Assembly (NCBI GenBank): GCA_036501535.1
Contig: DASYAE010000295.1
Location: forward strand, 30,405-94,404
Length of the DNA: 64,000 nucleotides
Origin: DASYAE01 sp036501535
Lineage (GTDB): Bacteria > Actinomycetota > Actinomycetes > Streptomycetales > Catenulisporaceae
Direction: 5' to 3'
The notes under the pieces are model-generated. The model ran no database searches. It was not told the DNA's origin and worked only from the letters and a program-made list of their open reading frames with translations. Every line of letters starts with the position of its first letter. Position 1 is the first letter of the stretch. The translations under genes and the position numbers were made by a program. Shown one piece after another: positions 17,581-26,191 of the stretch.

Positions 17581-19062
17581 TCAGAGGCCGAGCACGGCCT
17601 CGACGAGGGTGAAGGACTTCGGCGGGAGGCTGAGTGTGAGCGCGGATCCCTTGGCCGGGGCCGACTCCCGGGTCACCTCGGCCAGCTCGACGTCGGGCAG
17701 GACGCGCGGCGCGGCGCCGTCGGCCGCGGTGACCGTGGTGATCTCGGCGCTCTGTGCGAACGCCGTATCGCGCAGCACGATCTCCACGTCCTGCGGTCGG
17801 TCCGGGTCCCGGTTGACCAGGGTCAGCGCGAGCCGCCCGCCGTCCGCGGAGGCGGTGGCCGCGGCGTCGACCAGGCTGAACGGCCCGAGGTCGTCGACCC
17901 GGTGCGGCCAGCGGCTGCGGCTGCGGCCCGGCTCCAGCGGGCTGACCGCCGGCCCGTCGAGGTGCAGGTCGACCGCGTAGTCGAGGGCTGCCTGCGCGTG
18001 CAGCAGCACCGGGTAGTAGATCGGCTGGACGGCGACCGCCTCGGGCGTCGTGACGATCGGCGCGATGGCGTTGACCATCTGGGCGAGATTGGCCATCCGC
18101 ACCCACGCGCAGTTGCGCACGAAGATGTTGAGATAGGTGCCGACCGCGAGGGCGTCGGCGAAGTTGTAGCGCTCTTCGAGAGTGCCGTCCTCGGTGCGGA
18201 ACCACACGTTCCACTCGTCGTAGGCGATGCGCGGCACGCGGTCCAGCTTCTGCACGTATGCGGCGCGCTCGATAAGCCCGCGCGCGCACCTGATGGCCCG
18301 TTCGGCCTGGTGCGGCTGGAGCACGTTGGTCCAGTAGTCGTCGGCGCCGGTGTAGATGTGCAGCGAGTGCAGGTCGACGACGCCCGCCATGCCGTCGATC
18401 ACCGTCCGGTCCCAGTCGTTCCAGCCGTTCATGCCGCAGCTGACCAGCTTGGCGCTCGGGTCGAGCATGCGGATCGCGCGGGCCCAGCGGGTCGCGGTGG
18501 CGACGTACTCCTCCGCGGAGAGCGCGCCGACCTGCCAGGCCCCGTACATCTCGTTGCCCAGGCCCCAACAGGTGACGCCGTAGGGCTCCGGGTGTCCGTT
18601 CGCGGCCCGGCGGCGGGCCCACTCGGTGTTCCCGGCGCCGTTGCAGTACTCGACCCAGGCCAGCGCCTCCTCGAGGGTGCCGGTGCCCATGTTCAGGCAG
18701 ATGTACGGGTCGGTGCCGAGCACGGAGCAGTAGCGCAGGAACTCGTCGGTGCCGAACCGGTTGGACTCCTCGCTGCCCCAGGCCAGCTCGGGCCGGCGGG
18801 GCCGCGCGTCCTTCGGGCCGACGCCGTCGGCCCAGTGGTAGTTGCTCACGAAGTTCCCGCCGGGCCAGCGCAGGACGCCCATCCGCAGGGGGCTGAGCAG
18901 TTCGAGAACGTCGGTGCGGAACCCTTCGGCGTCGGCGAGGCCCGAGCCCTCGTCGTAGAGCCCTCCGTAGATGCAGCGGCCCAGGTGCTCGACGAAGCCG
19001 CCGAACACCTTGCGGTCCAGCTGTCCGACGCGTCGGGCCGGATCGACCGCGATACGTGTCAC
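17581..19062 (-). CDS. GH51 alpha-L-arabinofuranosidase, intracellular
   Basis: A 493-residue glycoside hydrolase of family 51. The substrate-pocket motif LRWPGGNFVSNYHWADGVGP lies at residues 64-83. The acid/base Glu is Glu171 in GLGNEMYG and the nucleophile is Glu283 in YDEWNVW, both in the expected clan-A positions. A beta-sandwich domain closes the protein. There is no signal peptide, so it acts inside on imported arabino-oligosaccharides, releasing L-arabinose by retaining hydrolysis of alpha-1,2/1,3/1,5 links. The GTG start follows AGGAGG and overlaps the LacI stop by 4 nt (GTGA), so repressor and enzyme share one transcript. Length is normal for the family (about 500). Confidence 0.93.
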   Translation of the reverse strand: MTRIAVDPARRVGQLDRKVFGGFVEHLGRCIYGGLYDEGSGLADAEGFRTDVLELLSPLRMGVLRWPGGNFVSNYHWADGVGPKDARPRRPELAWGSEESNRFGTDEFLRYCSVLGTDPYICLNMGTGTLEEALAWVEYCNGAGNTEWARRRAANGHPEPYGVTCWGLGNEMYGAWQVGALSAEEYVATATRWARAIRMLDPSAKLVSCGMNGWNDWDRTVIDGMAGVVDLHSLHIYTGADDYWTNVLQPHQAERAIRCARGLIERAAYVQKLDRVPRIAYDEWNVWFRTEDGTLEERYNFADALAVGTYLNIFVRNCAWVRMANLAQMVNAIAPIVTTPEAVAVQPIYYPVLLHAQAALDYAVDLHLDGPAVSPLEPGRSRSRWPHRVDDLGPFSLVDAAATASADGGRLALTLVNRDPDRPQDVEIVLRDTAFAQSAEITTVTAADGAAPRVLPDVELAEVTRESAPAKGSALTLSLPPKSFTLVEAVLGL

Positions 19063-20132
19063 TTGTCCTCCTCGCGGTGGAACGGAATTGCGGGTGCTGA
19101 TTCAGCTCGGGTGCCGGGCCGGCCGCCGCAGGAGGCGCGCACGACCAGCTCGACCGGCAGCAGCAGCGGCTCGGTCGGCACCGGCTCCTCCTGGATCCGG
19201 CGCAGCAGCAGCCGGACCGCCTGCTCGCCGGTCTCGCCGAACGGGACCCGGACCGAGGTGAGCGCCGGGGTCAGGAACTCGGCGAACGGCATGTCGTCGC
19301 AGCCGACCACGGCGACGTCGTCGGGCACCCGCCGGCCGGCCGCGGCCAGCGCGCTGAGCACCCCGATCGCCATGGTGTCGCTGTGCACGAAGACGGCGGA
19401 GACGGCGCGCTCCCGGTCGAGCAGCAGCCGCGCGGCGTGCGCCGCACCGCCGGAGGTCCAGTCGGCCTCGGCGACCAGGTCCTCGCTCGGTTCGAGCCCT
19501 GCTTCGCGCAGCGCGTCCTCGTGCCCGCGCAGCCGGCTGCGCACGACCCGGCGCCGGAACGGGCCGGTGACCGTGCCGATGCGGCGGTGGCCGAGCCCGG
19601 CGAGGTGCGCGGTGGCCAGGCGGCCGGTCTCGCGGTGGTTCGAACCGACGACCGGCACGCCGCCGCCGGGGACGTGGTGCAGGCTCACCGCGGGGACGTG
19701 CCGCCGCAGCATCTCGGCGACCTGCGCGTCCTCCTCGAGCTGCGGGGCCGCGGCGATCACGCCGTCGACGCGCCGCTCGAGCAGCATGCGCACCACCTCG
19801 GCGCCGTCGTCCCCGGCCGGGTCGAGGTTGCCGACCAGCACGGCGTGCCCGTTGCGCCGCGCCTCCTGCTCGGCGGCGACGGCGAACTGGGCCAGGGCGC
19901 CGTCCGTCATGTCGCCGGCGACGAGCCCGAGCGTGCAGGTGGAGCGCTGGACCAGGCTGCGCGCGATGGTGTTCGGCGAGTATCCGAGCTCGCGCGCGGC
20001 GGCGAGGATCCGGTCCGCCGTCTGCGCGGAGACCCTGACCCTGCCGCCGTTGAGCACCTTGCTCGCGGTCTGGAAGCTGACCCCGGCCCGCGCCGCGACT
20101 TCCTTCAGCGAGGCGTAGCGTCCCGCAGCCAT
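19059..20132 (-). CDS. LacI-family repressor of the arabinoside locus
   Basis: A 357-residue regulator. The N-terminal helix-turn-helix (about residues 8-28, LKEVAARAGVSFQTASKVLN) and hinge helix (YSPNTIARSL) are typical of LacI/GalR proteins, followed by a periplasmic-binding-protein-like sugar domain with FRRRVVRSRLRGHEDALREAG and VVGCDDMPFAEFLTPALTSVRVP. I chose the ATG at 20132, because a GTG at 20189 would put the palindrome GCGAACGTTCGC inside the gene. The downstream GH51 gene overlaps it, so repressor and enzyme are co-regulated. The inducer is probably arabinose or an arabinoside, by inference from its neighbours. Confidence 0.9.
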   Translation of the reverse strand: MAAGRYASLKEVAARAGVSFQTASKVLNGGRVRVSAQTADRILAAARELGYSPNTIARSLVQRSTCTLGLVAGDMTDGALAQFAVAAEQEARRNGHAVLVGNLDPAGDDGAEVVRMLLERRVDGVIAAAPQLEEDAQVAEMLRRHVPAVSLHHVPGGGVPVVGSNHRETGRLATAHLAGLGHRRIGTVTGPFRRRVVRSRLRGHEDALREAGLEPSEDLVAEADWTSGGAAHAARLLLDRERAVSAVFVHSDTMAIGVLSALAAAGRRVPDDVAVVGCDDMPFAEFLTPALTSVRVPFGETGEQAVRLLLRRIQEEPVPTEPLLLPVELVVRASCGGRPGTRAESAPAIPFHREEDK

Positions 20133-20559
20133 GAGCGCCCCGGCCGTCCTCTCGGTCCCTTGAGCGAACGTTCGCCTATCTCCGAACACAATGTGGACGG
20201 CCGCGGATGGATGTCAAGAGACAAGCGCGGGCGAAGATGCCGAGGAGGCGTCAGATCCGGCCATGGGAGCGCGATCCCGGCGCCCCTTGTCGGTCGGCTC
20301 GCGTAAGGTCTCCTGGAAACGAGCGAGCCTGACTCGATGCGCCGCCGGAAACTTGCCGACAGCACCGTCGGCATGGCAAGCGGTTTCGACGAAGGCCGCG
20401 CTGCGGCGGTGCGGGTCGTTGACCCGGCACGCATCGCCGCAGCTGGGAGGACCTATGGGCAAGACCGGCACTCGCGGGCAGCCGCGCGCGGAGTTTCGGT
20501 GTTGCACCATGGGACATACGAGCACTCGGCCACACAAGGGCCCGAGAGGAGTCACGGCC
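20133..20559. other. Divergent intergenic region, 427 nt
   Basis: No clear gene between lacI (minus) and egtA (plus). It contains the LacI-type palindrome at 20164-20175. An ATG at 20455 with a strong GGGAGG is in frame with egtA and would add 35 residues that do not look like the family. Confidence 0.5.
20164..20175. promoter_or_regulatory. LacI-type operator in front of the lacI-GH51 unit
   Basis: GCGAACGTTCGC is a perfect 12-bp palindrome with the central CG dyad usual for LacI/GalR operators, 32 nt upstream of the chosen lacI start. Autoregulation is the simplest reading. Confidence 0.6.
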
Positions 20560-21891
20560 ATGGCTGACATCCGGCCGCTGGAAGAGGACGAGGCGGAGGC
20601 CCGGGTCAAGGGCGTCTGCTTCAAGCACGGACCGCCCCGCCGCGTGGGCGTCGAACTGGAATGGTTCCTGCACGACGAGAAAGACCGGCCGGGCCGCATC
20701 GAGCCCGGCCGCCTGCACACCGCCCACGCCGACCTGAGCGGGCTCCCGCTGAGCTCCGCACTGACCCGGGAGCCGGGCGGCCAGCTGGAGCTGAGCTCCC
20801 CGGCCGCCGAGTCCCTGACCGACTGCGTGGAAGCCGCGGCGGCCGACCTGAAGGCCGTCCGCGAGAGACTCCGCCCGCACCGCCTGCAGCTCGCCGGCCT
20901 CGGGCACGAACCCTGGAATCCGCCGCTGCGGCTGTTGGACCAGCCGCGCTACGCGGCGATGGAGCATTATTTCGACCGCGCCGGGCCAGCCGGCCGGGCC
21001 ATGATGTGCAACACCGCCTCGGTACAGGTGTCCCTCGACTCCGGCACCGGCGATTCCGGCCCGCTCGGCTACCGGGCCCGCTGGGAGCGCGCCCACCTGC
21101 TCGGCCCGGTCCTGGTCGCCGCGTTCGCCAACTCGCCGTTCAGCGAGGGGCGCCCGACCGGCTACCGGTCCACCCGGCAGGCGGTGTGGACGCGGCTCGA
21201 CCCGGCCCGCACCGGTGCGCCGAGCGACACCGCCGATCCCTGCACCGCGTGGGCGGACTACGCGCTCGGCGCGCCCGTGCTGTGCATACGCAGACCCGGC
21301 CCCACCTGGGAGGTCCCGCCGAAGGGCCTGACCTTTCGCGGCTGGATCCAGGACTGTGACCGGCTGCGCTCCTCCCGGCCGCCGACCGCCGACGACCTCG
21401 ACTACCACCTGACCACGCTGTTCCCGCCGGTGCGCCCGCACGGCCACCTCGAGCTGCGGATGATCGACGCGCAGCGCGGCGAGGACGGCTGGATCGTGCC
21501 GCTCGCCGTCACCGTCGCGCTGATGGAGGACCCTGAGGCGGTACGGCTCGTCGAGCCCGTGCTGCGGTCGCTCGATCCGCGCCCGTTCCACCGGGCCCCC
21601 GGCAATCCGCTGTGGCAGCGCGCCGCGCGCGACGCGCTCGCCGATCCGGCGCTGCGCGCCGCCGCCCAGGCGTGCTTCTCGGCAGCCGAACAAGCCCTGC
21701 CCCGGCTCGGCGCCGGCCCGGCGATCCGCGCCGCGGTGGCCGGCTTCCGCGCCCGCTACGTCGACCGGGGCCGCTGCCCCGCCGACGACCTGCTCGACCG
21801 ACACTCCACGGCGGCGGCCGCGTCCTGGGCGTCCGCCCAGTGGCCCTGCTCTCCGGGAAGGATCACCGATGACGACAAGCTCTCCCTCTGA
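20560..21891 (+). CDS. egtA: Glutamate-cysteine ligase EgtA (ergothioneine pathway)
   Basis: A 443-residue protein of the GCS2-like ATP-dependent ligase family. It joins glutamate and cysteine to give gamma-glutamylcysteine, the sulfur donor for EgtB. Family landmarks are CFKHGPPRRVGVELEWFLHD at residues 20-39, the LTREPGGQLELSSP active-site segment, and PHGHLELRMIDAQRGEDGWIVPLAV. The ATG at 20560 follows AGAGGAG and gives the usual N-terminus just before the PLEEDEAEARVKG helix. The upstream ATG at 20455 is an alternative with a good ribosome site. The last 23 nt overlap egtB, so the operon is tightly coupled. Confidence 0.93.
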   Translation: MADIRPLEEDEAEARVKGVCFKHGPPRRVGVELEWFLHDEKDRPGRIEPGRLHTAHADLSGLPLSSALTREPGGQLELSSPAAESLTDCVEAAAADLKAVRERLRPHRLQLAGLGHEPWNPPLRLLDQPRYAAMEHYFDRAGPAGRAMMCNTASVQVSLDSGTGDSGPLGYRARWERAHLLGPVLVAAFANSPFSEGRPTGYRSTRQAVWTRLDPARTGAPSDTADPCTAWADYALGAPVLCIRRPGPTWEVPPKGLTFRGWIQDCDRLRSSRPPTADDLDYHLTTLFPPVRPHGHLELRMIDAQRGEDGWIVPLAVTVALMEDPEAVRLVEPVLRSLDPRPFHRAPGNPLWQRAARDALADPALRAAAQACFSAAEQALPRLGAGPAIRAAVAGFRARYVDRGRCPADDLLDRHSTAAAASWASAQWPCSPGRITDDDKLSL

Positions 21892-23227
21892 CACCGCCGC
21901 CGAGCGGCACGCCGACCCGGAGCAGTTGCGCAGCCTGGCGCTGCGGGCGCTGGAGACCGCGCGGGTGCGTACCGAGGGCCTGACCACCTGCATCGACGAC
22001 CGCGACCTGACCGCGCAGCACTCCCCGCTGATGTCGCCGCTGGTCTGGGACCTGGCCCACATCGCGAACCAGGAGGAGCTGTGGCTGCTGCGCGCGGTCG
22101 GCCGGCGCGAGGCCATGCGCCCGGACATCGACCCGCTCTACGACGCCTTCGAGCACCCGCGCTCGGAGCGGCCCAGCCTGCCGCTGCTCTCCCCCACAGA
22201 GGCGCGCGTATACGCCTCCGACGTCCGCGGCCGCGTGGTCGATCTGCTGGACACGACGGCGCTGCGCGGCACCGCGCTGCTTGACGCGGGCTTCGCGTTC
22301 GGCATGATCGCGCAGCACGAGCAGCAGCACGACGAGACCATGCTGATCACCCATCAGCTGCGGCAGGGTCCTGCCGCGCTGACCGCCGCGCCGCCCGGGC
22401 CGGCTCCCGGCGACGCCGCGCTGCTGCCGGACGAGGTGCTGATCCCCGGCGGGCCGTTCACCATGGGCACGGACACCGAGCCGTGGGCCCTGGACAACGA
22501 GCGGTCCGCGCACCGGGTCGAGGTCGCAGCGTTCTACCTCGACACGACGCCGGTGCGCTGCGGCGACTACACGCGCTTTATCGCCGAGGGCGGCTACCAC
22601 GACCCGAGGTGGTGGGCGCCGCAGGGCTGGGCGATGGTGCGGGAGAAGGGGCTCGAGGCGCCGATGTCCTGGAGACAGGACGGCGGGCAGTGGGTGCGCC
22701 GCCGGTTCGGGCACGTCGAGCCGGTGCCGCCGGAGGAGCCGGTGCTGCACGTCAGCTGGTACGAGGCGGACGCATACGCGCGGTGGGCCGGCCGGCGGCT
22801 GCCGACCGAGGCCGAGTGGGAGAAGGCGGCGCGGCACGACCCCGAGTCCGGCCGGTCCCGGCGCTACCCCTGGGGCGACGCAGATCCGGGCCCCGAGCAC
22901 GCCAACCTGGGCCAGCGGCACCTGCAGCCGGCGCCGGCCGGCAGCTACCCGGCCGGGGCCTCGCCGCTGGGCGTGCGGCAGCTGATCGGCGACGTGTGGG
23001 AGTGGACGGCCAGCGACTTCCTGCCGTACCCGGGGTTCCGGGCCTTCCCCTACCGCGAGTACTCCGAGGTGTTCTTCGGACCCGACCACAAGGTGCTGCG
23101 CGGCGGCTCGTTCGCGGTGGACCAGGTGGCCTGCCGAGGCACCTTCCGCAACTGGGACTACCCGGTCCGGCGGCAGATCTTCGCCGGGTTCCGCACCGCC
23201 CGCGACGCCCGCGTCGGCGAGCCCTGA
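21869..23227 (+). CDS. egtB: Ergothioneine sulfoxide synthase EgtB
   Basis: A 452-residue non-heme iron enzyme that joins gamma-glutamylcysteine to hercynine with O2. The N-terminal DinB-like domain supplies the three-His iron site: His64 in WDLAHIANQEELWLL, and His150 and His154 in AQHEQQHDE. The C-terminal half is an FGE-sulfatase domain (PGGPFTMGTDTEPWALDNE, WGDADPGPEHANL, LRGGSFAVDQ) that forms the rest of the active site. The ATG follows GGAAGGA inside the end of egtA. Length and order match actinobacterial EgtB. It is cytoplasmic. Confidence 0.95.
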   Translation: MTTSSPSDTAAERHADPEQLRSLALRALETARVRTEGLTTCIDDRDLTAQHSPLMSPLVWDLAHIANQEELWLLRAVGRREAMRPDIDPLYDAFEHPRSERPSLPLLSPTEARVYASDVRGRVVDLLDTTALRGTALLDAGFAFGMIAQHEQQHDETMLITHQLRQGPAALTAAPPGPAPGDAALLPDEVLIPGGPFTMGTDTEPWALDNERSAHRVEVAAFYLDTTPVRCGDYTRFIAEGGYHDPRWWAPQGWAMVREKGLEAPMSWRQDGGQWVRRRFGHVEPVPPEEPVLHVSWYEADAYARWAGRRLPTEAEWEKAARHDPESGRSRRYPWGDADPGPEHANLGQRHLQPAPAGSYPAGASPLGVRQLIGDVWEWTASDFLPYPGFRAFPYREYSEVFFGPDHKVLRGGSFAVDQVACRGTFRNWDYPVRRQIFAGFRTARDARVGEP

Positions 23228-23247
23228 GAGGCGGGAGCACGCATCCC

Positions 23248-24012
23248 ATGTGCCGCCACATCGCCTATCTGGGTCCTGCCGTGCCGCTCAAGCACGTGCT
23301 CTGCGATCCACCGCACGCCCTCTACAAGCAGTCGTACGCGCCGCGCCACCAGCAGCACGGCACCGTCAACGCGGACGGCTTCGGCGTGGGCTGGTACGCG
23401 CCGGACGACCCGGTCCCGGCGCGCTACCGGCGCACCGGCCCGATCTGGGCCGACCCGTCCTTCCCGGACCTGGCCCGGGTCGTGCGCGCGGGGGCGCTGC
23501 TCGCCGCGGTGCGCGACGCCACCGAGGGCACCGCGCCGGACGAGTCCGCGGCCGCGCCCTTCGCCGCCGGCCGCTGGCTGTTCAGCCACAACGGCGCGGT
23601 GACCGGCTGGCCGGCGTCGGTCGCCGCGCCGGCCGCGGCGCTGAGCACGCAGGAGCTGCTCGGCCTCGAGGCCCGCACCGACAGCGCCCTGGTCTGGGCG
23701 CTGGTGCTGCACCGGCTGCGGGCCGGATCAGGGCTCGGCGACGCGCTGGCCGGAGCGGTCGGCGACCTCGCCGCGCACGCCCCGGCCCGCCTCAACCTGC
23801 TGCTCACCGACGGCACCGCGATCGCCGCCACCGCCTGGGGCGACTCGCTGTGGTGCCGCGTCGATCCGGGCCGCGAGGTCGCCGTGGCCTCAGAGCCCTT
23901 CGACGACCGGCCCGGCTGGCTGGAGATCGCCGACCGGACGCTGGTGCTGGCGTCCCCGTCCGGCGTCGAGACCACTGCCATGAATGTCCAGCCCCTCATG
24001 GAGTCCGTATGA
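23248..24012 (+). CDS. egtC: Gamma-glutamyl hercynylcysteine S-oxide hydrolase EgtC
   Basis: A 254-residue class-II (Ntn-type) glutamine-amidotransferase-fold hydrolase. The mature protein begins with Cys2 (MCRHIAYLGP), the nucleophile exposed after Met removal. NADGFGVGWYAP and FSHNGAVTGWP are the substrate-binding and oxyanion segments. It removes glutamate from the EgtB product. The ATG lies 20 nt after the egtB stop with GGCGGGAG upstream, and the TGA overlaps the egtD ATG (ATGA). Confidence 0.94.
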   Translation: MCRHIAYLGPAVPLKHVLCDPPHALYKQSYAPRHQQHGTVNADGFGVGWYAPDDPVPARYRRTGPIWADPSFPDLARVVRAGALLAAVRDATEGTAPDESAAAPFAAGRWLFSHNGAVTGWPASVAAPAAALSTQELLGLEARTDSALVWALVLHRLRAGSGLGDALAGAVGDLAAHAPARLNLLLTDGTAIAATAWGDSLWCRVDPGREVAVASEPFDDRPGWLEIADRTLVLASPSGVETTAMNVQPLMESV

Positions 24013-24983
24013 GTGCCTTCACCCTGACCCGGCAGCTGCCCGTCGAGGCGAGCGCGCTCGCGCTGCGCACGGACGTGGCCGAGGGGCTCGGCGACGAGCC
24101 CAAGTGGCTGCCGCCCAAGTGGTTCTACGACGCCCGGGGCAGCGAGCTGTTCGAGGAGATCACCCGGCTGCCCGAGTACTACCCGACCCGTGCCGAGCGG
24201 GCCATCCTGCACACCCGGGCCGGCGAGATCGCCGCGGCCACCGGCGCGCGCACGCTGATCGAGCTGGGCTCCGGCTCGTCCGAGAAGACCCGGCTGCTGA
24301 TCGAGGCGCTGCGCGCGCAGGGAACGCTGGCCGCGTACGTCCCGGTCGACGTCAGCGACTCGGCCCTCGAACAGGCCGGCCGGGCCCTGGCAGCGGACTA
24401 TCCGGGGCTGGCCGTGCACGCGCTGGTCGCCGACTTCCAGGCCGGGTTCGCCCCGCCGGACACCGCAGGCCCGCGGGTGCTCGCCTTCCTCGGCGGCACC
24501 ATCGGCAACCTGCTGCCGGCGGAGCGCACAGTCTTCCTCGGGCAGGTCCACGACGCGCTCAGGCCCGGCGACAGCCTGCTGCTGGGCACGGACCTGGTGA
24601 AGGACGAGGCGACCCTGGTCGCAGCCTACGACGACGCGGCCGGCGTCACCGCCCTGTTCAACAAGAACCTCCTGGCCGTGCTCGACCGCGAGCTCGGCGC
24701 CGACCTCGACCCGGACGACTTCGACCACGTCGCCCTCTGGGACGCGCGGGAGGAGTGGATCGAGATGCGGCTGCGGGCCAGGCGCGAGCTCACCGCCACG
24801 ATCCCGGCCCTGGACCTGAAGATCGACTTCGCGGCGGGCGAGGACCTGCGCACCGAGATCTCCGCCAAGTTCCGCAGGGAGGGCGTCCGGCACGAACTGG
24901 CCGCCGCCGGGCTGGACCTCGCCCACTGGTGGACCGACCCGGAGGGCCGTTTCGCGCTGTCCCTGGCGGTGCGGCGGAACTAG
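24009..24983 (+). CDS. egtD: L-histidine N(alpha)-methyltransferase EgtD
   Basis: A 324-residue SAM-dependent enzyme that trimethylates histidine to hercynine. Landmarks are KWFYDARGSELFEEITRLPE, PEYYPTRAERAIL, the SAM loop ELGSGSSEKTRLL, FLGGTIGNLLP with the histidine-binding Asn, and LRTEISAKF, whose Glu and Ser bind the substrate amino acid. It overlaps egtC by 4 nt. No pyridoxal-phosphate lyase (egtE) follows, so the last C-S cleavage must be done by an enzyme encoded elsewhere. Confidence 0.95.
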   Translation: MSAFTLTRQLPVEASALALRTDVAEGLGDEPKWLPPKWFYDARGSELFEEITRLPEYYPTRAERAILHTRAGEIAAATGARTLIELGSGSSEKTRLLIEALRAQGTLAAYVPVDVSDSALEQAGRALAADYPGLAVHALVADFQAGFAPPDTAGPRVLAFLGGTIGNLLPAERTVFLGQVHDALRPGDSLLLGTDLVKDEATLVAAYDDAAGVTALFNKNLLAVLDRELGADLDPDDFDHVALWDAREEWIEMRLRARRELTATIPALDLKIDFAAGEDLRTEISAKFRREGVRHELAAAGLDLAHWWTDPEGRFALSLAVRRN

Positions 24984-25295
24984 CAGCAGCGGTCGGCCCC
25001 TGCCCGAGTGCGAGCGAACCGGCGAGTACCTCGACTCGGGCGGGGCCGTCCGGCACAATCCGTGCCCAAACCGGCGGAATGACGGATGCATGAAATACTT
25101 TCAAGTTTCGCCGACCGAGTATCGCACCCTGATGAGCATTGTTTTCGCAGCTCACTGACGCACTGGCCGGTTCGCGGCGAGTAGGCGGCCTGGTCACGGC
25201 GCCGCGGCCGGGGTAGGTTCTGCCCTCAATCAAACAGGGGTTCGTCGGCGACCGTGCTGACCGGCGCCGGCGCGACCACGGTTGGGAGGTGCGGC
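24984..25295. other. Intergenic region, 312 nt
   Basis: No gene. A hairpin at 24994-25048 (15-bp stem with one bulge and a large loop) follows egtD and may end the operon. The right part should hold the promoter of the DoxX-like gene; GTAGGTT around 25213 is a possible -10. Confidence 0.5.
24994..25048 (+). terminator. Hairpin after egtD
   Basis: The arms 24994-25009 and 25034-25048 pair over 15 bp with a 1-nt bulge and a 24-nt loop, 10 nt after the egtD stop. No T-run, so it is only a probable terminator. Confidence 0.45.
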
Positions 25296-25982
25296 ATGAC
25301 CGCACGCTTCGCAGAACGATTACCTACCCTCACCACCATCACGCGACTCGCCGCCAACGGCGGCATCCCGGCGCTGCGGTTCAGCCTCGGCGTCGTCTAC
25401 CTCTGGTTCGGCATCCCGAAGTTCTGGAGCGGGGTCAGCCCGGCTGACCAGCTCGCCATCCGGACCATGGGCATCATCGACATGCACACGGTGCCGCCGG
25501 CGGTCTCCCGGGACCTGCTGGCGACCATGGAGACCACCATCGGTCTCGGCCTGATCACCGGGCTCTTCCTGCGCTACATCCTGATCCTGTTCGCCGTCCA
25601 GATGACCGGCACCCTCACCCCGCTGCTCTTCTTCCGCAGCGAGATGTGGACACGCACCCTGGTGCCGAGTCTGGAAGGCCAGTACATCCTGAAGAACCTC
25701 GTGCTGATCTCGGCCGGGATCGCGATCACCGCGACACTGCTCGGCGGCGGGCTGGTCTCGTCCGCGGCAGCGCTCGACGTGGACCGCAGTATCGCCGAGG
25801 AGGCATCGGAGGCGGACGAACCGGCCGCGCCGACGGTCGTCGAGTACCTGCTTCCGAAACCGCGGACCGCGGTTTCGGCACTGCAGGCGGACGAACCGTC
25901 CACGCCGGCGGTCATCGAGCAGCTGCTTGCGAAACCGCAGGCAGCTGTCGAAATGGCGGCCAAGGAGCCGCCGGTCGTCTGA
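25296..25982 (+). CDS. DoxX-like membrane protein with a duplicated C-terminal tail
   Basis: A 228-residue protein. Residues 20-160 have four hydrophobic helices with the DoxX-type start ALRFSLGVVYLWFGIPKFWSG. The cytoplasmic C-terminus (about residues 170-228) is a tandem duplication: EADEPAAPTVVEYLLPKPRT is followed by QADEPSTPAVIEQLLAKPQA, a 25-residue unit repeated about twice. DoxX proteins are small quinone- or redox-linked membrane proteins, but the role here is unknown. The ATG has GGGAGG 8 nt upstream. The repeated tail looks like a short linear motif for a protein partner; that is inference. Confidence 0.75.
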   Translation: MTARFAERLPTLTTITRLAANGGIPALRFSLGVVYLWFGIPKFWSGVSPADQLAIRTMGIIDMHTVPPAVSRDLLATMETTIGLGLITGLFLRYILILFAVQMTGTLTPLLFFRSEMWTRTLVPSLEGQYILKNLVLISAGIAITATLLGGGLVSSAAALDVDRSIAEEASEADEPAAPTVVEYLLPKPRTAVSALQADEPSTPAVIEQLLAKPQAAVEMAAKEPPVV

Positions 25983-26031
25983 GTGACGGCGGGGTCGCTG
26001 CGCCTGCCGCACACGCTCCGCCGCATTGAGC

Positions 26032-26065
26032 GGTCGTGCCCATATCCTCCGATATGGGCACGACC
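26032..26065. terminator. Perfect 15-bp hairpin after the DoxX-like gene
   Basis: GGTCGTGCCCATATC (26032-26046) pairs perfectly with 26051-26065 around a CTCC loop, 50 nt after the stop at 25982. It has no T-run, but the stem is unusually perfect and not very GC-rich for this genome. A regulatory palindrome is the alternative. Confidence 0.55.
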
Positions 26066-26191
26066 CTGCGGACCGGCTCCGCCCCGCGCCGCCATCCGAT
26101 CGTCAACGAGATGCAACCGCCGCGCCGTAGCCTGTCGCTCCCGGGTGCCGGCACGGCCTCGGCGGGCGGACCGGCGGCGGGGAGACGAAGA

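Noticed and set aside
20455..20559. EgtA start at ATG 20455 with GGGAGG
   Set aside because: The ribosome site is good, but the 35 added residues are unlike EgtA family N-termini, and the ATG at 20560 also has AGAGGAG at normal spacing.
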